Source: Datura wrightii
Lineage: Eukaryota > Streptophyta > Magnoliopsida > Solanales > Solanaceae
Assembly: GCA_035772735.1 (NCBI GenBank)
Contig: JASDFA010000016.1
Coordinates: forward strand, 142,736,501-142,800,500
DNA: 64,000 nt
Reading direction: 5' to 3'
Shown here: one piece after another, positions 10,811 through 19,602 of the stretch
Position numbering within the stretch: position 1 is the first letter of the stretch
Layout: each line of letters starts with the position of its first letter
The notes under the pieces: generated by a model
What the model was told of the DNA's origin: nothing
Seen by the model: only the letters and a program-made list of their open reading frames with translations
Database searches by the model: none
Translations under genes and position numbers: made by a program

Positions 10811-11720
10811 GAACACTTAAGTTCATTTTTCATAATTCAGACTTGGTGGAGCAAGGACGTGGGTTACAGGCAGTTGAGGGACGAAAAGTTCAGGGTTTTT
10901 TCTCTCTATCTTTCTTCTCTAATTCAATTGTTTGTATGATTAACACTTGTTTTATGATGATTAATCCACAAATAAGTGGCTAATTCCCTTCCTTGCTGAG
11001 GTTATGAACACTTGTGATGAATTTTGATTATTGATTATATGGTTTTTCATCTTTTTCTTCCATGTTGTTCTATTAATTCTTATTCTTACTGCATTGGTGT
11101 GTGGCCTACATTAATGTACATCTAAAAAGTCCGATTTCACTCGAGAGAGCACAAAATTGGAAAGTTGTGAATTAATAGGATATTGTTCTTAACTTGATTT
11201 GGGAAAATTGAGTTTTGATGTGCATTCAGGAGAGAAATATACCTGAAAATCGTATTAGTCAATTTAGGAACCGGAATTGTATTGCTAGAACATGAATTGC
11301 ATTTGATCACAGAAATGTAGACGGATGGTTCATGATTCTTAAGTGAGATTAAATACGAGAGTTTTAATTTCTTGGCATATGTTCTTGTCTAGCAACTGGA
11401 AGAAAAGATTAACCAATTTATGATGATAATCAGTTTCATTACATGTTCGTTAACCTCGGCATGCTCTTATTCATAGTCCAAATTCAAAGTATATAATTGT
11501 TCGTAGTTTTAGTATAAAATTTATAAAACAAATTATTCACTTTTTGGTTACTTTGTTGTCAACATATTTAGAAGTAAAAATATAGTATACTTGAACAAAT
11601 TGCACTTAACCCAAGTCTCTGTGGGATCGATACTTGGCTTACTAAAGCCACTTACTACTTGTTCGACCACGTGCACTTGCGTGTCAATTTTATAACCCCA
11701 AAACCAACCGAACAAGTTTT

Positions 11721-11738
11721 TGGCGCCGTTGTCGGGGA
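11721..11738 (+). other. tRNA-Asp-type primer binding site of element B
   Basis: TGGCGCCGTTGTCGGGGA, six bases after the LTR end. It differs by one base from the TGGCGCCGTTGCCGGGGA that is typical of Athila-like elements. Confidence 0.88.
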
Positions 11739-11870
11739 CTTGGCAATTGGTGAATTTGTTTTAAGTGTTAATTTTACTCTATTTTCATTTTCTTAAGTGT
11801 TGACAACTTGGTCCTAGCCTGTATTTTGCAGACTTAATTGCTATGAACACTGGCAAGAGACAAAGAGCTG

Positions 11871-13285
11871 GTGGAATCTTATATAGAGCCAGAACGTATA
11901 TTTAACAGTAAACAGAGAGAAGCTCTACAAAGAAAGCTGCAGTTGCTCAGACAGACGATTATGGAGCAACAAAATCCATCGGTTGTAAGGGCAGTGTTAG
12001 TGCCCGAAGAAGCAGCAGCAAGGCCGGTTCGCGAGGTGGAAATCCCACATGCCAATAATGTTACATCCAGTATCCGCAAACCAGAGCCTGGAGGGAGATT
12101 CGAACTCAAGCAAAATATGGTGCAGTTGTTGCACACAAGCGGGCAATTTACCGGTCTCCCTCATGAAGACCCACAACAGCATCTCCAAAACCTTTTGGAG
12201 ATAAGTGACACTTACATACCCGCTGGAGTGTCAACTGACTATGTTCGGCTTACATTATTTCCGTTCGCATTACTGGGAGAAGCCAAGAGGTGGTTGAAAG
12301 CTGAGCCACCAAATTCTATTTCAACGTGGGATGATCTTGCACGAAAGTTCTTGATAACGTTTTTCCCTCTGGTAAAACAGCAAGACTTAGAAGTCAAATT
12401 CTAAGTTTCAAACAGAGGGAGGGAGAAAATTTATATCAAGCCTGGGAGAGATTTAAATCCATGTTGCGGGACTGTCCTCATCATCATCAGTTCAATGAGG
12501 TGTTGGTGCACACATTTATTGAGGGTTTGGAACCCCACACCAAAATATTGCTAGATTCAGCAGGTGGAGGGCAAGCGCTGGAAAAGACTTATGAGGAGCT
12601 GTATACCTTGCTAAACCGGATTTCACAGGGCAATCCAGAATGGAATGCTGATTCATCACGAGGTGGGGCAAGGAAAGCAGCAGGAGTGCTTGAAGTGGAC
12701 GGGTTTACAGCTATCGCTGCACAGATAGCTCCCTTGCAAAATCAATTGAACAACCACTTAAGCAACATGACTTTGAACCAGCCTTCAGCTCCAGTTAATG
12801 CAGTCCAGCAATTGTGGTGTGAAGTGTGTGGAAGCAGTAAGAACTCAGCTGAGTGCTGTGGAGCCAATCCTGACTCGGTAAACTTTGTGGGTAATGCACA
12901 AAGAAATCACCAGCAGTATGGTAGTAGCTACAATTCAAATTGGAGGAATCATCCTAACTTCTCATGGGGTAGCAACAACCATCAAGGCCAAAGTTCGGGT
13001 CAGGGTGTGCAAAGGAACCAAGGAGGGCAACAGAACTACCAATCTCAATTCAGAAATAACAATGCACCTCCTCCACCACCATCACCCAGCATTGAGGAGA
13101 TGTTCAAGACCATGATAGCTAACCAAGCTCAATTGCAGGTTGACTATGTGAAATTGGCAGCCGAAGTGAAAAATAATCAATTAGCTACCAACGCTCTTGA
13201 GTATCAATTTGGGCAATTTGCTAGTGCCCAAAATACAAGGCCTAGAGGAGGACTGCCAAGCGACACGGATCCGAATCCCAAGTAG
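11871..13285 (+). pseudogene. Gag of element B (one frameshift, otherwise open)
   Basis: The capsid-forming gag. The first part (to about 12388) carries RLTLFPFALLGEAKRWL and WDDLARKFLITFFP of the retrotransposon gag domain. A one-base shift near 12388 moves the rest to another frame, where RSQILSFKQREGENLYQAWERF continues the domain without loss. A CEVCGSSKNSAEC motif near 12815-12860 resembles the Athila CxxC knuckle with Asn for His. A Gln/Asn-rich stretch follows. The frame ends at TAG 13283-13285, and the same frame continues as protease. The start is unclear: an ATG at 11843 is in another frame, and no in-frame ATG precedes 11871. Confidence 0.85.
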
Positions 13286-14242
13286 GTAAATGCAGTGACC
13301 ACAAGGAGTGGTTTGCAGCTGAAGGAGGTGGAACCAGAAAGACCACCTCAACACTCGGGAGCAGCAGAAGTTGAGGGGGAGCAAAGTTCGGAAAGGGGGA
13401 AGACCAAAGAAGCTGAATCAGAAAGACCTCCACCCCCGTTCCCTCAACGACTCAAGAAACACAAAGAGGAGGCGTGTTTCAAGATATTCATGGAGGTGCT
13501 TAAACAGGTACATGTTAATTTACCTCTTGTTGATGTCTTGCAGGGAGTGCCTAAATATGCCAAGTACATAAAGGACATTGTGGCCAACAAAAGTCGGTTG
13601 ACTGAGTATGCTACGGTCCCTTTAATGGAGGAGTGCACTTCCCGGATCCAAAATAGACTGCCCACAAAGTTAAAAGACCCTGAAAGTTTTACTATCCAGC
13701 TTACTATTGGGCAGAGCATCCGAGCTCGTGGATTGTGTGACTTGGGGGCAAGTATAAATCTGATGCCGTCTTCGGTATTCAGAAAGTTGGGTTTAGGGAG
13801 TCTTAGACCTACAACCGTAATCTTGCAGTTTGCGGATCGATCCTTAGCTAGGCCGGATGGCATTGTTGAGGATGTTCTAGTGCAAGTTAGCTCCCTAATT
13901 TTCCCGGTAGATTTTGTTGTGCTAGATTTTGAACCAGACGCGGAAGTCCTATCTATTTTGGGACGACCCTTCTTGGCAACCGAGAAAGCATTAATCGACG
14001 TAGCTGCGGGGCAACTCACAATGAGATCACATGACAAGGTAGAGGTGTTCGATGTGTATAAAGCACCCAAGCTCCCGATGGTGCATGAAGAACTCTCGGT
14101 GATCAATGTGATTGATCATGGTAATGACAAGCAGATGAAGCATTCCCGAGAGTTAATGGGAAGACCACCAGATAGGTGTAAGCACTACTGGGGGGAGGAC
14201 GGTGATCGAGAGAAATCGTCCATCACCCTAGCGGACAATTGA
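13286..14242 (+). CDS. Aspartic protease region of element B (gag-protease C-terminal part)
   Basis: It is in the same frame as gag, separated only by one TAG. VNAVTTRSG follows the stop directly, as it follows Gln in Athila-like polyproteins. The region holds a proline-rich linker (PPPPFPQRLKKHK), then the protease with active site DLGASINLMP (Asp codon 13739-13741), and LGRPFLATEKALIDVAAGQL near the end. It ends at TGA 14240-14242, with no RT following. Apart from the upstream TAG it is open for about 315 codons. It could serve as a protease for the non-autonomous element's own gag. Confidence 0.85.
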   Translation, partial: VNAVTTRSGLQLKEVEPERPPQHSGAAEVEGEQSSERGKTKEAESERPPPPFPQRLKKHKEEACFKIFMEVLKQVHVNLPLVDVLQGVPKYAKYIKDIVANKSRLTEYATVPLMEECTSRIQNRLPTKLKDPESFTIQLTIGQSIRARGLCDLGASINLMPSSVFRKLGLGSLRPTTVILQFADRSLARPDGIVEDVLVQVSSLIFPVDFVVLDFEPDAEVLSILGRPFLATEKALIDVAAGQLTMRSHDKVEVFDVYKAPKLPMVHEELSVINVIDHGNDKQMKHSRELMGRPPDRCKHYWGEDGDREKSSITLADN

Positions 14243-14557
14243 GCTTAAATGACGTCGAGCCGCGACGGTAAACCAGGCGCTGCACGGGAGGCAACCCGTG
14301 AAGATTTTTTTTCTTTCTTTCATTTTGTAAAGTGTAAATAGATTTTTCTTTTTCTTTTTCTTGATTGATTACAAAAATTTTCATTTTAGTTAGTGTTTTT
14401 AATTTTTAGTTAGGTGAAACCTATTATTCTAACCAATTTTGTTTAGTGAGATGATTTTCAGGTCAAATGGAGGAAAATGTGCACGGAATCGTGAAGGAAA
14501 AGTCGAGGTATGAAAAATTAATAAAATGTAGAAAACAGTGAGCTGGGGAGATAGCTC

Positions 14558-14743
14558 CGTGTCACGGAGGAGGACCTCCGCGTTACCCTCCGTGACACGT
14601 TGAGGTGTAACCCGAAAATTTTAAAAATTTCCAGAATGTTGTCGCGATGGCTCCGTGTCACGGAGGCAGTGCACCGCGATGCACTCCGTGACACATTGCC
14701 TTGTATATCGCGACGGGTCACACCGGGTTTCCGGGTGACCCGT
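14558..14743 (+). other. Three strong hairpins in the B spacer
   Basis: CGTGTCACGGAGG/CCTCCGTGACACG, 13-bp perfect arms (14558-14570 and 14587-14599). GTGTCACGGAG/CTCCGTGACAC, 11-bp arms (14655-14665 and 14684-14694), with an inner GTGCA/TGCAC pair. ACGGGTCAC/GTGACCCGT, 9-bp arms (14713-14721 and 14735-14743). The second matches the U3 palindrome at 10730-10769 almost base for base. Confidence 0.9.
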
Positions 14744-14895
14744 GTGTTTTTCTACCCTTTTTAACCCTAAACCTCCCCTTTTCCCCTCATTTTCGATTTC
14801 TTCCGCGACCAAACATCCCAAAACCCCTCTCCCATCAACGTGGCACGGCTTAAGGCAACAAATTTCCGAGTTTTCTTCGATTATTCAACTTCAAG

Positions 14896-15592
14896 GTATG
14901 TTTTCCTATTCCCTCTCAAGTTTTTGTCGATTTTCTTTGATTTTAAGCATGGGAGGTGAACTAAATCGCCCTAAGTCGAAATTAAGCATGAATTCGAGTT
15001 ATTTGTTGATTGATAATTGTTCGGAATGTCATTATGATTGTTTGAACTTGTCGATTGCATAAATTATTCGAATTTGATTGACAATCTCAATTCTAGGGCT
15101 TGTTGTTGAATTTGAAGTTAGAAATGTGTTGAACTTGTGAATTTTATGGCGGGTTGTACGTGTTGAATGAGATGAGTCATTGTACAAATTGTTGGGATGT
15201 TAATAGAAGACGAATTCTCGGGTTTGGGGGAAATGTTGAAATTGGTTCGAATTTGGTTGGTTGGATAGGTTCATGTATATAAATTTTTGTTGTTATTTTT
15301 GTTTCTTCATTTTTCTTTGCTAAGTGAAATGGTTAAAATGCTAGCGATGGTAGTGATTGTGATTAGCTATACGAAGTCTGAGTAGTACACAGAAGTTATA
15401 CCGTCGAAATATTCTTTTGAACACACTAAGCATGATTTTATAGCTGGTTGTTTGATGTAAATAAAGCTATTCTTACCGTATTGTTATAACTGTAGCTAAG
15501 GACTAAGTGTGGGGTAACTTAGCGTAACCCGACCTTAGCCGAAGTTAATATTTATGTAGCTTAACATTGAGCTTGTTTACTTGGGTTGACAG
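14896..15592 (+). other. Putative 5'-UTR intron of ORF3 in element B
   Basis: GTATGT at 14896 after TCAAG is a good plant donor. AG at 15591-15592 precedes GTAAAATG, whose ATG is the ORF3 start. Length is 697 nt. The interval is AT-rich and non-coding, with branch-like TTAAC near 15561. No transcript evidence is available here. Confidence 0.45.
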
Positions 15593-15597
15593 GTAAA

Positions 15598-16818
15598 ATG
15601 GCAAGCCGGCAAGATAAAGGGAAAGGTGCATCAACTTCAGGCACCGGCAGGAAGAGACTCAGACTGGGCACAGCAGTCCCAGCAGCACCAGCAGTTCCAC
15701 GCGGCCAGCGCCGCCAATATGGAACAAGATGGGTGACTGACGAGGGGAAAAAGTGGTACGCCAAGCACAAAGAGAACAAATATTTCCCTGAGGAGCATAT
15801 AGCATGGGAGCCATTGGAACAGGAGTTCACCAGAATAGTTCACCGGATCGAGGCAGCAGGGCTCAAGTTCATATTCGAGGAGCCCAAAGAATGCAACCTG
15901 CACCTGGTTCAGGAGTTCTATGCTAATTGGAACCCGTCAATCCGAAGCCACACCATCAAAATCTGAGGGCAGATAGTCACTCTGGAGCCCCACCAGCGCA
16001 ATGGTATCATAGGAGCGCGGGACACAGACGCCCACGTCCTCCGACAGCTGAACATTACCCCACCGTATGCTGACATCAGACGCACACTATGTGGAGCCAC
16101 ATCTACAGCTAGATGGAGCAGGCACAAGGAAAGGGGCTACCACCAGACTCTGCCATATTCTCAGATGAATAGGGAAGCCCGAATTTGGCTGAAGATAGTC
16201 TACTCTTGCCTCATCCCGGGGGTACATATGACTGATGTAACCCGGGATCGTGTTTGCCTGGTGTACGCCCTGATGAAAGGGCTGGAGATAAATGTCGAGG
16301 CGGTTATTATATCCGCCATGAAGAGAGCCCGGTTGCACCAGGGGCACAGGTATTGTTTTGGTGGACTACTCACCACCTTTCGCAGGGGCCTCGATGTTGA
16401 GGAGGAGGCCCTCGATTATATCCCGTAGTTGGAGCGGCGGGCCTTGGATGTGACTAAAACTAAGGCTCCCGACACCACCCAGGGGCCAGTGCTGACACTT
16501 GGCGAGTGACACGCTCGTGATGACCAGTATATGGCGCAGATGTACGGGATGCAGATGCTCCAGCTGACAATAGGTGGGAGGCCAGCGACGGAGGAGGAGC
16601 TATGGCAGCTTGAGCTAGACTACCCGTTTGGCGAAAACGCCAGGGCTCTATGCCGAGTAGGGCCAGCCTTTGTAGAGCCCACAGACGATGACGTCCCCAC
16701 GGATGAGGTGACCCGTCGGGAGGACTTTGATGTGGAGTCCGATGATGACGACGGAGGCGACTTGGACATGGGAGATGAAGCAGCAGCACCCGACGAAGAA
16801 GTGGAATACTTTGATTGA
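15598..16818 (+). pseudogene. ORF3 of element B, putative plant transposon protein (PF20167-like)
   Basis: The frame opens at ATG 15598-15600 (MASRQDKGKG). It runs in one phase for 407 codons to TGA 16816-16818, broken by three in-frame stops: TGA 15964, TAG 16426 and TGA 16507. The first falls after HTIKI where Arg (CGA) is usual, and all three can come from single C-to-T changes. Visible features are a basic Ser/Thr-rich start, the core with HLVQEFYANW, the segment IWLKIVYSCLIPG, RDRVCLVYALMKGLEIN, and an acidic tail (VESDDDDGGDLDMGDE). The family occurs in Athila-like elements in the env position. Its function is unknown to me. No signal peptide or membrane segment is seen, so an envelope role is not supported. 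Confidence 0.72.
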
Positions 16819-17880
16819 TCAGGGAGTTCCACCACCCGATTCTGTGCTATTTATTTTTTGTGAACACTGGGGATAGTATTCGAATTAAGTGTGGGGTGGG
16901 AGTAGTTAGGTGCTGGGCTGGGTTGTTTGTTTGTATGTTCTCCTCTGTTATTTTGTATGTTGTGTTTCCCTGTGTTTGTGAATTTTCAAATTGTTCTGTA
17001 TTTGTAAATATTTGTGAAATTGATGTGTGTTGTTGAATGTTGCCAGCTGATTCTACAAATATTTTTTTGTTTGTTTTTGTTTGTTTTGTTTATCGAAATG
17101 ATCGATATTTTTAAAATTTTTGAAACTATTTTGTTCATATTTAGAATATTTTGTAAATAAAAAAATTTTCTATCGAAATGATCGATATTTTGCAAATTTT
17201 TCAACTTTTTAATTTTGGGTTTCTCGGTGTTTGTTTTCGGTTCTTTTACCAAGAAGGGTCCCATTGAACCGAAGTCATTGTTAGTGACCGTTCCCTTTGA
17301 TGGATGGATGACGACTGTCTTAAGGGAAATGTAGTCGGTAGGAGTAGTTTTTTTTCAATTAATTTTCAGTTTTTTCCTTGGTGGATTGCATCCCGGAACC
17401 TGTAGCTACTATATGGTTGCGAAAGTTTGGTTTCGTGTTGTACATGATATTCAAAATGCAAAGGTTATTCTTATGAAAGCATGCAAATTTTGTAAATATG
17501 TTGAGATACCTAGGTTGTAGAGTTCGATTCGGCGTGATTGAGGCTTAATGTTTGAATTCCTGTAATTAGTTGATTGAAGAGTCTGTGAATACATCTCGAA
17601 TCGAGCATGTGCATAAAGTGTGAAGTGAGGTGTTGATATTCCATGCTATTGTAAAGTGTCTAGAACTTGCCTGGTGTGTGTACAAAACGAAATGAAGGAG
17701 GTGTATTGTAGGAAAGGATGTAGGCATTTCTTTGTTTTAACGGAGAGTTTCTATTTTTTTTCTTGTCATACTTTCCCTTTCTGTGATTGTATACCCTAGT
17801 CAGCCCTTTGAGCCTTTAGCCTATTATTTCTTTCTTTTGTCCAAAAAGTGTAAACCGAGCTTAATTCCTTCTTTTCATTA
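16819..17880 (+). other. 3' non-coding part of element B
   Basis: There are no convincing frames. It contains AAGTGTGGGGTGGGAG just after ORF3, a purine-rich phrase that also occurs before ORF3 (near 15508), T-rich runs, and two copies of TATCGAAATGATCGATATTT 80 bp apart (17091 and 17171). No LTR copy follows, so the end is uncertain. Confidence 0.55.
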
Positions 17881-19602
17881 GCAGTAAAGTCTATACAAAA
17901 CTCTTAAAATAGCTTGCGACGTCTTTACGTGGCTTAAAATCATTTACACGTCCTCATCTCGGCTCTTCACCAATTTCAGATAGAAACCAGACCTTTAAAC
18001 CCATTTAACATCACATATATATACACATGACATAAAGAAAGGACCAGCTAACAATGCCCACGCTGAGGGGGTCTCCAACTCAATGTACAACTACGACAAC
18101 AATCAACACAATATCACACTTTAGGTATCTCCCATCGGCTAGGCATAATCTTAACATTTATCCTCAATAAAACATGGGACTTTAAAGATTAAATGAAGCT
18201 TAACATACTTCCTCAAGACTTTTAAAAAGGTTTTTGTCTCAATCGATTGACTTTACACGAATCGTTCTTGAAAGAATGATAGATGGGGCGCCTTACATAC
18301 CTTGTTACGACGAGCTTTCCTTAATCGCTTCTGTCCTCCAACAACCCATGTTTAGTATTCTTCAATTCCTTGAAGTTATACTCATGTAACAAGCCTGGTT
18401 TGAGACAATTTCCTTGACAAAATGTCATCCCAACAGAAGCCATAACAACAATACCAAACAACATTTCATTACTTTGTTTTAACTTGTTTCCACAGTCTTT
18501 AAGGGAAAAATAAAATGGTGAACTTACCTCGATTTTCTTGTGATTATTCCCAAGAATAAAAGGAGTATATTCCCAGAAAAACACAGCTTTATCAACCTCT
18601 AAAGAGGGGCCAAAACTTCACCCAAAAAACACACAAAAAATGATCCACAAAACCAACTTCAACTTCTAGCTTTAGCTAACAAAATTCATGCAAGTTTAAT
18701 AGCTAGAAATGGTAACCCTTTTCTTGTCTTCGACTCCTACTAAGATGGAATATCTAGGAAGCTTAACGTTATTTCAAACACAGCAGCTTCACAGCCCAAA
18801 GAATGGCAGAAACTTCAGATAAACACACATGAAAAAAACAACCTAGCCTAGCTTTGAATTTTCAAGCTTTTAGCTAAGATTTTTGGTAAGTTTAAAGGAT
18901 AGAATCCTTACCTCCTCCCTTGAATCTAACCATTAACAAGAGGTAGTATATATTCATATAAGTAATCCTCCGCAAATGAAGAAAAAAAACTTCATAAACA
19001 TGCTTAAAAAATGGAGCAACAAGACTCACCAATGCCTCTCTTAAACTTTGCAATGATCTTCTTCACTTGGCTTCAATTTTTGGTTGATGGTTTGCCTTGA
19101 TTTATCTTAGTTTTTGGCTGTAAAATACAGAGAGAAGTGTCCCCTAAGCAGGAAGCTCGAATTTTGATAGGAATGATATGATTTGAGCAGCAAACAACTA
19201 AAATAAATAGGGGCAGGGCGGTGGAGGCGCTAGGGCGTCATGCCCGCGTCACTACTCGCGATGGTTCGGTAAAATGCTCATAACTTTTTACTCCAAATTC
19301 CAATTGACAAGAGGTAAAATTCTCATAACTTTTTACTCCAAATTCCAATTGACAAGAGGTTTGATGTTATGAAAACTAGACTCAAATAAGTTTAATTAGA
19401 TAGGTCGCGGGGCTCCTAATTCATTATATATTTGGAGATATGGTCATTTAAAGTTGATCCTTACTTATGAACTTCACATACACTTTGGTTTTTTTGATCG
19501 TATATATTTCCCTTGACACCTATGACCAATATACAACTCGTACATCCTATAAACTATCATAAAACATCAAATAATTACCAATAAAAATTTTGGGGTGTTA
19601 TA
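17881..19602 (-). repeat. LTR-like sequence L
   Basis: The right edge on the minus strand reads TATAACACCCCAAAATTTT, the usual start of a solanaceous gypsy LTR with TG changed to TA. It abuts the protease sequence of K, so it inserted there. It has a GC-rich block near 19205-19260 and several ACCTCG/ACTCACC donor-like motifs further in. No second copy or target duplication was found, so a solo LTR or fragment is likely. The left edge is arbitrary. Confidence 0.5.
19277..19360. repeat. 45-bp tandem duplication in L
   Basis: A 39-bp stretch beginning CTCATAACTTTTTACTCC is repeated exactly at 19277-19315 and 19322-19360. Confidence 0.95.

Larger units (their letters stand above)
10295..11714 (+). 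repeat. 5' LTR of element B
   Basis: It starts TGATCTTGGGCAG, with a TTGGGCA/TGCCCAA inverted repeat, and ends CCGAACA just before the primer site. The solo LTR at 913-2489 (inverted) shares its start and its general layout and supports both edges. U3 holds a TACTAAC/TTTTGTAG splice-acceptor-like motif (10407-10438), palindromes at 10539-10769 and a TATA box. Confidence 0.85.
14243..15597 (+). promoter_or_regulatory. Non-coding spacer of B, proposed expression module for ORF3
   Basis: There is no coding frame of note. In order it shows a CACGGG/CCCGTG hairpin (14283-14300), palindromes copied in style from U3 (14558-14743), a TTTTTAA box (14758-14764), a C-rich leader, a 5' splice site TCAAG-GTATG at 14896, an AT-rich stretch, and a 3' splice site GACAG-GTAAAATG before the ORF3 start. 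The order matches a plant promoter, leader and 5'-UTR intron. Element H has the same layout. Promoter activity is inferred. Confidence 0.5.
10295..17880 (+). mobile_element. Element B: Athila-like retrotransposon lacking pol, with a third ORF
   Basis: Order: 5' LTR (10295-11714), tRNA-Asp-type primer site, gag, protease, about 1.35 kb of non-coding DNA, and a third ORF of the PF20167 kind, then about 1 kb of 3' non-coding DNA. No RT, RNase H or integrase motif occurs between protease and ORF3. The Athila-like primer site, the CxxC gag region and the DLGASINLMP protease set its affinity. No 3' LTR copy was found, so the right edge at about 17880 is provisional. Element H has the same gene order, so the missing pol is unlikely to be a private deletion. 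Confidence 0.82.

Noticed and set aside
10537..10983. 148-codon frame across the B LTR
   Set aside because: It is created by GC-rich palindromes in U3 and crosses the TATA box; not conserved in the solo LTR.
14558..14743. Short palindromic repeats resembling a CRISPR array
   Set aside because: Repeats are unequal in spacing and sequence, lie in a plant retroelement, and have no cas genes nearby.
15598..16818. Calling ORF3 a viral envelope protein because of its position
   Set aside because: No signal peptide, transmembrane span or furin-like site is visible; similarity is to the plant transposon protein family.
16819..19602. A 3' LTR for element B
   Set aside because: No copy of the LTR start TGATCTTGGGC or of the U3 palindromes was found between ORF3 and K.
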